Shown: positions 42,570-54,507 of the stretch, piece after piece | Numbering within the stretch: position 1 is the first letter of the stretch | Layout of the letters: the number at the start of each line of letters is the position of its first letter | NCBI GenBank assembly: GCA_963210315.1 | Contig: OY723311.1 | Location: 1,488,001 to 1,552,000, forward strand | Length of the DNA stretch: 64,000 nucleotides | Source of the DNA: Rhynchopus euleeides | Lineage: Eukaryota; Euglenozoa; Diplonemea; Diplonemida; Diplonemidae | Reading direction: 5' to 3' | Notes under the pieces: generated by a model | Told to the model about the DNA's origin: nothing | The model's input: the letters and a program-made list of their open reading frames with translations, nothing else | Database searches by the model: none | Translations under genes and position numbers: made by a program

Positions 42570-43684
42570 GCCCCCCCCCCCCTCTCCATTCATTTCTCAG
42601 AAGCATGTGGTGTGGCTGTTTCAGCGTATTCCTCCCTCACCCCGAGCGATGCCCCATGTTGTGAGGGGCTGGCGGGGCGGCGGGCGACCACCGCCAAGTT
42701 AAGTTTGCCCGGTGTCAGATTCACGCCCGTCCCTTCCCTCCCCCACCCCTCGCCTCCCCTCTTCACCAACACCCAGGCCTTGTCCTTGCCTCCATATTGT
42801 CGGTTTCGGGTCAGTCCTATGTACCGTGATCAGTTATGTTTGATGGTTGCTTTGATCACCATTGTCCCCCACACTCCCACAACCCCAGCCCAGCAACCCC
42901 CCCCCCCCCCCGCGCGCATTTCTGTTCCTGGGCAGTTGTGCAAATCCCCCCCTGAAAGCCACTGGTGGGAGGCGCTCCCCTTCGATTGGCCCCGGTGTGT
43001 GCACTTCTCGTCAATCCGTAGCGGTTGCACTGCCGAGAGCACAGAATAAAAGGGGCGTGCAGTTATACGGTCAGTTTATAGCCGGCGGCAGGAAGTGTGT
43101 ACAACTGAAGGGAATCCATATCGTCCCCAGATGTTGACCCTGTCGAGTTGAGACTGAAGCCCACGGAAACTCCCTGACATGGCGTCACTATAGGGTCAAG
43201 AGAAGAGAACGAGGTAAAAGGGCTCGGAGGAAAATGCCAGAAATATGCAGCTGCAGGGGTTGTTGAGGGGGCCAAAGACAAGCATCTCCCCAAAACAAAT
43301 TGAAAGAAAGAAAAGTACCCGTTTGGGGGCGTTCCAAGATACGTCGATCTTTCGTGCGAACCCGAAACAAAAAAAAAGGCAGGAATGCGATGCGAGCAAA
43401 ACAAGGTTGTTCGCACGCAAGATGAGGATGATCCTCGTGTGTTCTCCATCATGAGGACAACACCTTCTGGCATCATCGTGACATGCCACCTTCCCTGTTT
43501 GCCGCTGGGGGCGGTCGTCGATAGTACTGAAGCGGCTGCCGTAGGTATCATCTTATATTAGTGCAAAGAAAACAGGATAGGCTATCATAGCATCTCCTCC
43601 CGCCCACACCCCCCCCCCTCTCCCCCTCTGCTCGAACTACCGTTAGCTAGCGTTAAGCCTTCACTCGCCCCCCCCCCCCCCCCC
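42570..43684. other. Spacer between the two telomere-like elements; no gene recognised
   Basis: About 1.1 kb. A 145-codon plus frame (42612-43049) and a 162-codon minus frame (43063-43551) overlap nothing recognisable. It ends in a poly-C tract at the next element. Confidence 0.4.
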
Positions 43685-43762
43685 AGGCCTCTGGCTAATT
43701 CGGGTCGAACGTTAAGTTTCTCCGTGCCGGGGGGGGGAGGGGGGGGGGGCTACCCTACCCTA

Positions 43763-45259
43763 CACGGTGGGATCTTGTAAATTTTACATGTATAACTACA
43801 AGTATATACATGTATTATACATGTATAATACTTGCATGTCAACTATTATACATGCATTTTTACTTGATATACATGTATTTTACATGTATATTTCATGCAT
43901 TTACATGTATTTTACATGTAAAGGGGGGTCACAGCTATTGTTTACCTGGCTTCATGTAAATAGTAGATGTGCATGTAAATAATAGCTGTGAATAATATTC
44001 ACTGTAAACAATACGTGTAAATATTTTTTCACGCACATACTGTTTACATAGTTCAGCGATTTTTTTCGAAACCTGTGCGGAATCGCGATTTTCCACTTCC
44101 ATTGTCCTTTTCGGACTCCGTGCGGATCGTAGTGGGGTCATTTTAGTGGTATCGGTGCCAAGATTCATCCATGAAATGTTGGTCCGATTCAGTGACTGGG
44201 AGGCAGCTAGCCCACCACACCACCCACCCAGGCGGGACCCCCTCACCAGGCTTTCCAAACCCCGTTCTTTTGAACGTTTGGAACCTGCGCGGATCCTGGT
44301 GGGGTCACTTTGGTGACAGAGGCACCAAGTCTCACTCCTCAGAGCACCTTGGAAATATTTTTGAACCCCCCGAAAAATAAAATAATTGCACGTAAATAAT
44401 ATATAATAATAATCGGATGTAAACAATACATGTAAATAATTTTATGTAAACAATACCTGTAGGTAAACAATAGTCGTGAGGGGGGTTTACCGTATACGTA
44501 AATATTTTGGAACGTAAATATTATGGAACGTAAATATTTTGGAACGCTGGTGGGTTGGCGTTCCAGATTTTTTTCGTTCCATAATATTTACAGGGCTTTC
44601 TGCGACTCGGGGACTTGGACCAGGTGATCGGACGGCATACAGAGTCCCTGACGGGACCTACTCGTGCACTTTTCGCGCGATTCCTGACGCAAGCCGTCCT
44701 CACCACCGAGTCCCCAACTGGCCCTGTAAATATTATGGAACGTAAATATTATGGAACGGACCGGCCAAAAATGGGCCCGTTCCATAATATTTACGTTTCA
44801 TAATATTTACGTATACGGTATAATACTTGTCATGCAAGTATTATACATGTAAAATACTTGCATGACAAGTAAAATACATGTATAATACTTGCATGACAAG
44901 TAAAATACTTGCATGCAAGTAAAATACATGTATTTTACTTGCATGCAGGTATTTTACTTGTCATGCAAGTATTTTACATGTATAATACTTGCATGACAAG
45001 TATTATACATATATAATACATGTAAATGCATGAAATATACATGTAAAATACATGTATATCAAGTAAAAATACATGTATAATAGTTGACATGCAAGTATTA
45101 TACATGTATTTTTACTTGATATACATGTATTTTACATGTATATTTCAGGCATATACATGTATTATACATGTATAATAGTTGACATGCATGTATTATACAT
45201 GTATAATACATGTATTATACTTGTAGTTATACATGTAAAATTTACAAGATCCCACCGTG
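43763..45259. mobile_element. TA-flanked foldback element inserted in copy II (1.5 kb)
   Basis: It begins CACGGTGGGATCTTGTAAAT and ends with the inverted equivalent, with TA on both sides (43761-43762, 45260-45261). Removing it restores the CTACCCTACCCTAGGG junction seen intact at 40321. The arms are rich in ACATGTAT and CTTGCATG words and strongly self-complementary. The core (about 44068-44340) is shared with the element at 57804. The TA duplication fits a Tc1/mariner-type mechanism, but no transposase is present. Confidence 0.8.
44490..44818. mobile_element. Nested 329-bp TA-flanked MITE
   Basis: Its termini are CCGTATACGTAAATATT and AATATTTACGTATACGG, with TA on both sides (44488-44489, 44819-44820). 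It sits inside the 43763-45259 element, making a third level of nesting. The inner edges repeat GGAACGTAAATATT words. It has the same CCGTA termini as the element at 59751. Confidence 0.75.
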
Positions 45260-48199
45260 TACCCTAGGGTTGGGGCCGCCGGGGTCCCAGATTTTTTGGT
45301 AATTTCCAGGTGTGGGTAGGGGGACCTTTTCGAATTTTTTTTTCGAGGGGTGCCCATTTTGGCGATTTGGGCCCGATTTCGAGGGTTACGGGTGACCCTA
45401 GACCCTACCCTAGGGTTAGGGTGAGGGTTAACCCTATACCCTACCCAACCCTAGGGTTAGGGTTGGGGTTAACCCTACACCCTACCCAACCCTAGGGTTA
45501 GGGTTGGGGTTAACCCTACACCCAACCCTACCCTAGGGTTAGGGTTAGGGTTAACCCTAGACCCAACCCAACCCTAGGGTTAGGGTTCGGGTTAACCCTA
45601 GACCCAACCCAACCCTAGGGTTAGGGTTGGGGTTAACCCTACCCTACCCAACCCTAGGGTTAGGGTTGGGGCTAACCCTATACCCTACCCAACCCTAGGG
45701 TTAGGGTCAGGGTTAACCCTAGACCCAACCCAACCCTAGGGTTAGGGTTAGGGTTAACCCTATACCCAACCCAACCCTAGGATTAGGGTTAACCCAACCC
45801 TACCCTAGGGTTAGGGTTAACCCTACACCCTACCCAACCCTAGGGTTAGGGTTGGGGTTAACCCTAGACCCTACCCTAGGGTTAGGGTTAGGGTTAACCC
45901 TAGACCCAACCCTAGGGCTAGGGTTGGGGTTAACCCTAGACCCTACCCTACCCTAGGGTTAGGGTGAGGGTTAACCCTAGACCCTACCCTAGGGTTAGGG
46001 TGAGGGTTAACCCTACACCCTACCCAACCCTAGGGTTAGGGTTGGGGTTAACCCTAGACCCAACCCTACCCTAGGGTTAGGGTTAACCCTACACCCTACC
46101 CAACCCTAGGGTTAACCCTAGACCCTACCCTAGGGTTAGGGTCAGGGTTAACCCTATACCCAACCCAACCCTACACCCAACCCTACCCTAGGGTTAGGGT
46201 TAGGGTTAACCCTAGACCCAACCCAACCCTAGGGTTAGGGTTCGGGTTAACCCTAGACCCAACCCAACCCTAGGGTTAGGGTTAACCCAACCCTACCCTA
46301 GGGTTAGGGTTAACCCTACACCCTACCCAACCCTAGGGTTAGGGTTGGGGTTAACCCTACACCCTACCCAACCCTAGGGTTAGGGTTGGGGTTAACCCTA
46401 CCCTACCCAACCCTAGGGTTAGGGTTGGGGCTAACCCTATACCCAACCCAACCCTAGGGTTAGGGTTAGGGTTAACCCTATACCCAACCCAACCCTAGGA
46501 TTAGGGTTAACCCAACCCTACCCTAGGGTTAGGGTTAACCCTACACCCTACCCAACCCTAGGGTTAGGGTTGGGGTTAACCCTACACCCTACCCAACCCT
46601 AGGGTTAGGGTTGGGGTTAACCCTATACCCTACCCAACCCTAGGGTTAGGGTTGGGGTTAACCCTAGACCCTACCCTAGGGTTAGGGTTAGGGTTAACCC
46701 TAGACCCTACCCTACCCTAGGGTTAGGGTGAGGGTTAACCCTAGACCCTACCCTAGGGTTAGGGTTAGGGTTAACCCTAGACCCTACCCTAGGGTTAGGG
46801 TGAGGGTTAACCCTACACCCTACCCAACCCTAGGGTTAGGGTCAGGGATAACCCTAGACCCTACCCAACCCTCGGGTTAGGGTCAGGGTTGACCCTAGAC
46901 CCTACCCAACCCTAGGGTTAGGGTTGGGGGTTAACCCAAGACCCTGCCCGACCCTAGGGTTAGGGTTAACCCTAGACCCTACCCAACCCTCGGGTTAGGG
47001 TCAGGGTTGATCCGAGACCCTACCCAACCCTAGGGTTAGGGTTAGGGTTGACCCCAGACCCTACCCAACCCTCGGGTTAGGGTTAGGGTTAACCCTAGAC
47101 CCTACCCAACCCTAGGGTCAGGGTTGGGGGTTAACCCAAGACCCTGCCCGACCCTAGGGTTAGGGTTAACCCTAGACCTACCCTACCAGAGGGTTAGGGT
47201 TAGGGCTAACCCTATACCCTACCCAACCCTCGGGTTAGGGTTGGGGGTTAACCCTACACCCCACCCTACCCTAGGGTTAGGGTCAGGGTTAGGGTTGACC
47301 CTAGACCCAACCCAACCCGAGGGTGAGGGTCAGGGTTAGGGGTCACCCTCGACCCTACCCTAGGGTTAGGGTAGGGTATAGGGTTAACCGCAACCCTGAT
47401 CCGAGGGTTGGGTCGGGTCTAGGGTTCACCCTCACCCTAACCCGAACCCTAGGGTAGGGTTGGGTCTAGGGTGAACCCTAACCCTAGGGTCGGGCAGGGT
47501 CTTGGGTTAACCCCCAACCCTAACCCTAGGGTTGGGTAGGGTCTGGGATCAACCCTGACCCTAACCCGAGGGTTGGGTAGGGTCTAGGGTCAACCCTGAC
47601 CCTAACCCTAGGGTTGGGTCAAGGGTTAACCCTAACCCTAACCCTAGGGTTGGGTAGGGTCCAGGGTTAACCCTAACCCTAACCCGAGGGTTGGGTAGGG
47701 TCTAGGGTCAACCCTGACCCTAACCCTAGGGTTGGGTCCAGGGTTAACCCTAACCCTAACCCGAGGGTTGGGTAGGGTCTGGGGTCAACCCTGACCCTAA
47801 CCCGAGGGTTAGGGTAGGGCCAAGGGTTAACCCTAACCCTACCCCTAGGGTTGGGTAGGGTCTAGGGTTAACCCTAACCCTAACCCGAGGGTTGGGTAGG
47901 GTCTAGGGTCAACCCTGACCCTAACCCTAGGGTTGGGTAGGGTCTAGGGTCAACCCTGGCCCTGACCCCTGGGTTGGGTAGGGTCGTGTTGGGTCGGGTT
48001 ATGGGTACCCAACCCTCACCCTAGGGTAGGGTTGGGTCGGGTTGTGGGTACCCCCGACGTGCTGTAGGGTAGGGTAGGGTAGGGTAGGGCCCCCCCCCCC
48101 CCCCCCCCTCCGGCCCAACGTTAAGTCCGGCCCCAGAATTAGCCAGAGGCCTGCCCCCCCCCCGCCACCCACACATCAACACCACGCCACCCCCAGGGA

Positions 48200-48223
48200 G
48201 GCTTGATAGCGTTTCCGCGGCAG
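48200..48223 (+). promoter_or_regulatory. Candidate splice acceptor (GCAG) before the second receptor
   Basis: CGCGGCAG ends at 48223, 14 nt before the ATG at 48238. A CCCCCAG also occurs slightly upstream (48190-48196). Because copy II ends at 48152, very little native upstream sequence remains. Confidence 0.4.
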
Positions 48224-48237
48224 CACTGCTGGGGCCC

Positions 48238-51200
48238 ATGTGCCGGTGGGTCCTGGCGTCAGTGCTGCTGCTAAGCGCGTTGCCTCAGAGCGGCGGTGAG
48301 CTGCATGAGATCTCACGCCTTTACGTCGGCTGAGATGCCCGCTGCATCACGGCTGATCTTGATGAGTCCCGCGTGGGTGTATACTATGTAGCGCGGCGGG
48401 ACCTCGGTATGGTGATGGTGAAGCATGATGCTGATGGGACCGCCGAGCAGGTGTGGTCGACCGAGAGTAACACGGCTGCTGTCGCATGGAGCGATCGCAA
48501 GGTGTATGCCTTGGGGTACAACAGGCTGACGGTGTACAGCGCTTCTGGGAACGTCTCCGAGGGGGCGCGCCTTGAACCCCTCTCGTCGTTGGGGCTTGAC
48601 AGAACCGACTGCTACCACATCGTGGTGGTGGGGGATCAGGCCTTTGTGCATTGCAAGGAGGTGCGTGGCACCTCTATCAGCATTGTTATTGACATCATCT
48701 CCATCTCTGCTGGCGCCGCGGAGCTGCGTCGCATCGGCACCCTGGACACCGCTGGCACTATTAGCACTGTGATGTGTGCTGATGAGAAGGGCACGTTCTT
48801 TGTCTCGCGCCAGGTCGGGTCCGTGTCGGAGCTGGAGAGCTTCCCGCTGTCGCCTGATTTGAGTAGATATGAGAGGAAGGTAGATGTGGTGGCCACCCGA
48901 CTGCCCGACGTCGGGAGGTCGTGCGTCGTTCACGGGGGTGTGGTGTTCGTGGGGGGCGATCGATTTGCTTCTGCGTACAATGCATCGAACGTGGGTGCTG
49001 GAGAGCTCATGAATCTGGGATGTGACGCGCCTGGCAGTCCAGCGGTGTGCATGTCTGACTATGTGACGGGCGTGGCTGTATCTGGGGACCTGCTGGTTCT
49101 CTGTGGAGGCAACGCGCTGATCGCCTTCAATATCTCGTCGTCTTTAAAGAGCGTGACAAAGCATGTCTCAATCCCTCTGGATACACCCTGGGATTTTGCC
49201 TACACCATCGCGGCAGCAGGTCCGTATGTGTTCACTGCGAGCGGCTACTCCGTACCTGTGTACAGCGAGCTCGACCTGGCGGTGCGGACCCCAGAACCCC
49301 CGCCGCCATCCAGTCAAATCTATGAAGGTGTTAAGCCGTACGCTGCATCCAACTCGGAGAATGTGGCCGTCGACCTGAACCAGACAGGTGTGGTGTACTT
49401 CGCACGGGCAAAAGGCATTCAGGCGATTCGTATCACTTCAGGTGGCGCGCAAGATCTCAGTTCTGCGTTCAGCAACGAGTTCAAGGTAACCGCGATTTCC
49501 AACTCTCTCTCGGGGAGTGTCTTCGCCGCAGTCAACCCCCAAGGAGATCTCACCATACCCTTCCTGCGCAGATTCGATACAAACTCCGTGGCCGAGGGGA
49601 CCATCACGCTGGTGCAAGACAACGCCGAGATGCGGGACTGCAACTCCTCTGTGACCAAAGTAGTCGCCCAAGGCAACTTCGTGTTCAGCCTGTGTGGGAA
49701 TCGCATCGCCCTTGTGATGCTCAACAACTGGGCTGGCGAGGGACACCTGAATACAGGCGGCGTATTCTGTGCTGACCCGGCACGTTCGCTCGTCTATGTG
49801 TCAGACGAACTCAACACGAAGCTGGAGGTGTTCAGGACTGACCGCACAGCGCCGGGATTGCCATTCCCCTTTATTACAAACTACAAGATCCCCATGGTGG
49901 AGCCCCCATCATCCTGTACCGTGCACAACGATGTTCTGTATGTCAGCCTGATCAACGGGGGCCTGAATGCGTACAGCCTTCTAACAAACGCATTCAAGCG
50001 CATCGACGATGGCGGGTGCTGCCAGGGGTTGCGGGCCATTGCCAGCATGTCCCCGGTGGGATCATACCTTGCCGTGCAGGACGGGAGGTACTTCGCAGCC
50101 GTCGACATATCGAACTCCTCCAAGCCGCGTGTCGCGCAGAAGACCCCCACATCAGACATGGGGAATGTAGCGACGACGGGGTACTATGCAGTGCTGGGGC
50201 GGCTGAACTCCATGGATTTCTTCAGCTTTCCTGAAATCACACCCACGCCCCCGACACCGTCGCCGGGGGCCCATGTCATCTGGTGCGAGACTGCTGCCAC
50301 ATGCCAGCAGTACGGCGACGCCAATGCCGCATGCGTTACCGGGCGGTGCGAATGCTCCAGCAACTATGCGTCGCCCAGCAACACCTACACGTGTGCGCCT
50401 CTCCCGCCCCCACCTGCTGTTGTGGCGTCCTGGATCCGTGTCGACCTGCAGTGGAGCGAGTGCCCCAGCGACCCCTCCAGCCTGCAGACAGGCCTGACGC
50501 CCCTACTCGCCACGGCGCTTCAAGGCAAAGTCGCAGCAGCACTCATGACGTGCACACCGCATGCACGGCTGCAGGTCATCATGGGCAGCGTGCCTGCGTC
50601 GGACCTGCTTCAGGTGGACCTCCAGAGCGTGGTTGCGCAGGACCCCGCCTCCGCCGCCCTCGGCACTCCCCTGGAGTCGGTGGTCGTGGTGTCGACGGTG
50701 TGCTCGGGGCAGGGGTCCCAGCTTGGCCTCCTGGACGCACAAGGTGCCTGCAATGCCTATCTCTGCAACGAGGGTCTTACCCTTACCGACGGGCGGTGCA
50801 CGACCCCCGCACCCGAGGGTGTCCCTGTTGTGGGTGTGATCCTCGGGGTCGCGGGGGCCTGCTGCGTGCTGCTGCTCGGCGCCTTCTTCTTTAGGGCGCG
50901 TGCTCAACGGAAGCGGATTACCGCATCACACGAGCAGGAGATGGACTTCACCTCAGCCCTGGTGGACAGCACCGAACCGCCCCTGACAGAGCCCCCAGCA
51001 GGGTCGCATCATTCCCTCGGCCCCCCGACACAGACGGAGTCCACCTGGGGTGCTGCGTTGCAGTCGACGAACCCCAGCGCTCGCAGCCAGTCGGATAAGC
51101 ACAACACCGCGCTGGTCTCTGCAGGCTCGCGGAGCACGGCTTCCAAGGCCTTTCACGTCAACGCGAACGATGTCCTGCTCACAGAGTACGGCACAGAGGA

Positions 51201-53121
51201 CTCGGCACCCTCGACAGAGATGGCCTTCGACTACATGCAGGAGGCGGAGTTCGACGGGGTGTTCACGCTGGGTGGTGTTTCTCAGCCGCAGCGGCTGCGG
51301 ATCGGGCCGTTCCACGACCCTGCGCTAGTGAAGTGGCGTTCGATGCGCACTGTGGGGCGTGGGTCCTACGGCACCGTGCACCTCGGCAGCGTGGAAGGGG
51401 ACCGGCGCCGCATCGCCATGAAGCAGCAGTGCCAGATGTCAGAGGAGGAGGCGCGTGACGTTGCAGCGCAGGTTGAGATCTTCAGGAAGATGGGGCGGCA
51501 CCGCAACATCGTGTCGCTGCTGGACGTGATCTATGTGTGCGACACGCGCACGCTGTGCGTGTTCATGGAGTATGTCGACGGGCCGACGCTGTCGACACTG
51601 GCACAGGCAGGGATGGAGGAGGCAGAGGCGGCGCGCATCGTGCGGCAGGTGGTGGCGGGTGTGCGGCACCTGCACTCACACGACCTGGTGCACCGCGACA
51701 TCAAGGGGGAGAACGTCCTGCTGACAGCAGACCGCTCCGTCGCGAAGCTGTGCGACTTCGGCTTCCTCAAGACGCTGGGTGGCACGGTCGCTCGACCGGG
51801 CACTGCGATGACTGAGGGGAACACCCTCGCAGGGACGCCTGGGTGGATGGCACCTGAGGTAGTCAACGTGGGTCCAGGCTTCGTCAAGACTGGCAAGCCC
51901 GCAGACATCTACAGCATCGGGTGCACGCTGTCGGAGGCGCTGAACAAGGGTGTGCCGCCTGGGCCGGAGGTGACCAATGTGTGGGCATGGGTGGCGGACA
52001 ACAAGCATGCCAACGGCGTGCCTGACAACCTTGCAGCCTTCATATCGGAGGAAGGACGCAACTTCATCGAGATGTGCCTGCGGATGAAGGCTGAAGAGCG
52101 CCCTACCATCGAGGAACTGGAGCGGCACGCATTCTTCGAAGCGCTGGGATCAGACACTGGTTTCAGCAGCAACACCACCAGAAATTCCTCCTCGCACCGC
52201 CTCACGCAGGACGACATGACGAACTGGGCACAGACCGACACGCTCGGGAAGGGGTCCTTCGGCACTGTGTACCTCGGGCAGCTTCCCGACGCACGCCAGG
52301 TGGCTGTGAAGGTGGTCACCGTCAAGAGCACAGAGAAGCGAATTGAGAAGCTGCGCAAACAGGCCGAGGCTGAGTTCCGCCTCCTCGAGTCACTGCAGCA
52401 CCCCAACATCGTGCAGTGCCTGGGGCACATGTGGTCTGACGAGAGTCGCCTCGAGATCTTCCTCGAGCTGGTGACGGGCGGGACTGTGCGCAACCTCGTA
52501 AAACGCATGAGGGGTGGCCGGCTGATGGACTCCGTGGTGCGTGTCTACACACGGCAGGTGCTGTGTGCACTTGACTACCTGCACGCGAGACGTGGCGGGC
52601 GCCCCCCCATCGCCCACCGCGACATCAAAGGTGACAACCTGCTGATCGACAAGGAGGGCACCATCAAGCTGGCGGACTTCGGTTGCAGCAAGCTCTTCGA
52701 GGGGCACACCTCCGGCGGTGCAGGTGCTGACACCTTCGTGGGCACCCCCAACTGGATGGCGCCAGAGGTCCTCTCCATGCGCGGCACTGTCGGGGCGAAG
52801 TCCTACGGCACGAAGTGCGACATCTGGTCCCTCGGGTGCACCATCATCGAGATGCTCGGAAGCACGCCATGGCGCCTCCGCTCTGGGGAGACATCCTACG
52901 AGGTGATGCACCGCATCGCCACCAGCGATCGTGGACCCCCCCTGCCTTCCGACGTGTCTGATATCCTGCGCAGCTTCCTGCGCCTCTGCTTCGTCCGGGA
53001 CCCCGACCAACGTTCCTCAGCGTCCGCCTTGCTGCTCTCGCCGTATGTCGTTGAAGCGGAGCGCAGGCCGAGCGTTGCCGATACGGACGGTTCTTCTGAG
53101 GAGCTGCCAGTGCAGTGGTAA
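48238..53121 (+). CDS. Second receptor dual kinase, interrupted by an in-frame TGA
   Basis: From the ATG at 48238 the frame encodes a signal peptide (MCRWVLASVLLLSALP), then meets TGA at 48331-48333, then stays open to 53121 (1,627 codons in all, counting the TGA). The ectodomain is larger than in the 27363 gene and seems to hold two propeller-like halves. An EGF-like Cys cluster begins at 682 and the membrane segment is at about 862-885. Kinase 1 has GRGSYGTV, Lys1062, Asp1154 and Asp1173; kinase 2 has Lys1358, Asp1462 and Asp1480. Reading the TGA as a recent nonsense mutation is simplest. A 39-nt GTGAGC...GAG intron (48296-48334) would remove it in frame, and readthrough is also possible. 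If translation began at the later ATG (48409), the signal peptide would be lost. Confidence 0.85.
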
Positions 53122-53801
53122 TACGCAACCCTGCTGATTTCATATCCTGTGTTTGCGAGGCCGGTTGTTATGCTAGCCGCAATGCTCGATGCCGTTCCTT
53201 TTCTGGTCTCGATTTGAGGTGGGTGGGTGGAGGGGGGTGACAGAAGTGCAGGACAGTGACCCGCCTCACAAAGCAGGCGACAAACTGGCATAGTGGTGTT
53301 GGCACAGAGTGAATCTCCCCCCGACCCCCGCCTGCCCCCTCCCAGCAGCCGTGATCAGCGTGGTTAGCACCGAGGAAGGGTGCGCTGCGCAACAAAGTAA
53401 GAAGGCAACTCTAGTTTGAAAGCATACCCACACACCCCTGCCTGCAGTGTCTTTCTCTTCCCACAAACCCCCTCCCCATCTCCCCATGTATACTATAGGG
53501 AGGGCGGGAGGAAGCCCATGATATACCCACTCCCTCCACTGTGGATTAGGCTGTTAGGCTCAGGTGGTTCAAAAGCCACCCACCGTGCGAAAGATGTCCC
53601 AGCAAGGGCGGCAAAAAGCTTGCGGCCTGGAAACAGGCTGTGTGTATGCCGTGTCCCATTTTTTTACGGGCGGTCCTTTGTTGTGTGAGAGAGAGGGGCG
53701 GGAGGTGGGAGGTGGGGCGCCAGGTTTGCGTTGAGCTATTACGCAGAGATAGAGGCGATCTGTGTGTTCCTTCAGCAAATGTGGGTGCCCCCCCCCCCCC
53801 C
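53122..53801. other. 3' flank of the second receptor; no gene recognised
   Basis: About 680 bp up to the DNA transposon. Open frames here are short and lack motifs. It ends in a run of C at the transposon's left end. Confidence 0.45.
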
Positions 53802-54459
53802 TAGGGGGGGTCAAATGCCACCCTTTTACGTGGACAAACACGATTTTTCAAAAAAACCGGCGCAGAGGCCCCAAAGCCCCCGTAAACCCTCCAAACCCCC
53901 CCAGATCGGTCCGGAAACCCATCGAACCCCACTTTTCCACCATTCCGGGCACCTCAGGTGCCCGAATTGGGGTACCTAATTTTCGTGCCACCGTTTGGTA
54001 CCACACAGTGTCACTGAGGGGGGGTTAGGAAAGGATACGCACCACAGACACCCACAATCATCTGCAGAGTGCTGTGAATACCGCACAAACACAAGAATGG
54101 GCCGCACGGTTGCTCGGAGTGCGAACGCCATCGCCGCGGCGAGGAAGTTCGTCGGCCAGCTGCCCGTGGAGCTGTGTGGGGCACGGTGGTGCGATTTGAA
54201 CGCGCAGCGGGCGCGCATACTCAGGCGCACGCGCGGGGCCCCCACGAAGGAGGCCTTTTTAAAGGCCCTTTCGCGGATCGGTGCGCGGAAGACGCGGGTG
54301 CAGTGCGAAGGGAAACGAGAGTTCCGGTGGTGTGTGAACTGCGATCACACAGTTCGCCCGATGGCAAAGGGCGCGAGCGCGGGTGAGGGGCCAGTGGAGA
54401 ATACAACCGATGAAGACAGCGACAGCGACAGCGACTGTGACAGTGGCAGTGTCAATCAA

Positions 54460-54507
<48 letters not shown>

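Larger units (their letters stand above)
43685..48152. mobile_element. Foldback TIR element filled with TTAGGG-like repeats, copy II (4.5 kb, interrupted)
   Basis: It has the same termini and the same unique left segment as copy I. The last 183 bp (47970-48152) repeat 42387-42569 almost exactly. The repeat array runs 45400-48090 and flips orientation near 47360. The left end is split by a TA-flanked insertion at 43763-45259; copy I shows the empty site. GC(n) tracts again flank both ends. The right end is only 85 bp from the start codon of the second receptor-kinase gene. Confidence 0.75.

Noticed and set aside
40320-48090. True telomere or chromosome end
   Set aside because: Units are degenerate, contain both strands' telomere words, flip orientation, and are bounded by TIRs and ordinary genes on both sides.
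48313-48933. 206-codon minus frame at the start of the second receptor
   Set aside because: It is an antisense shadow; the plus-strand product is clearly homologous to its paralogues.
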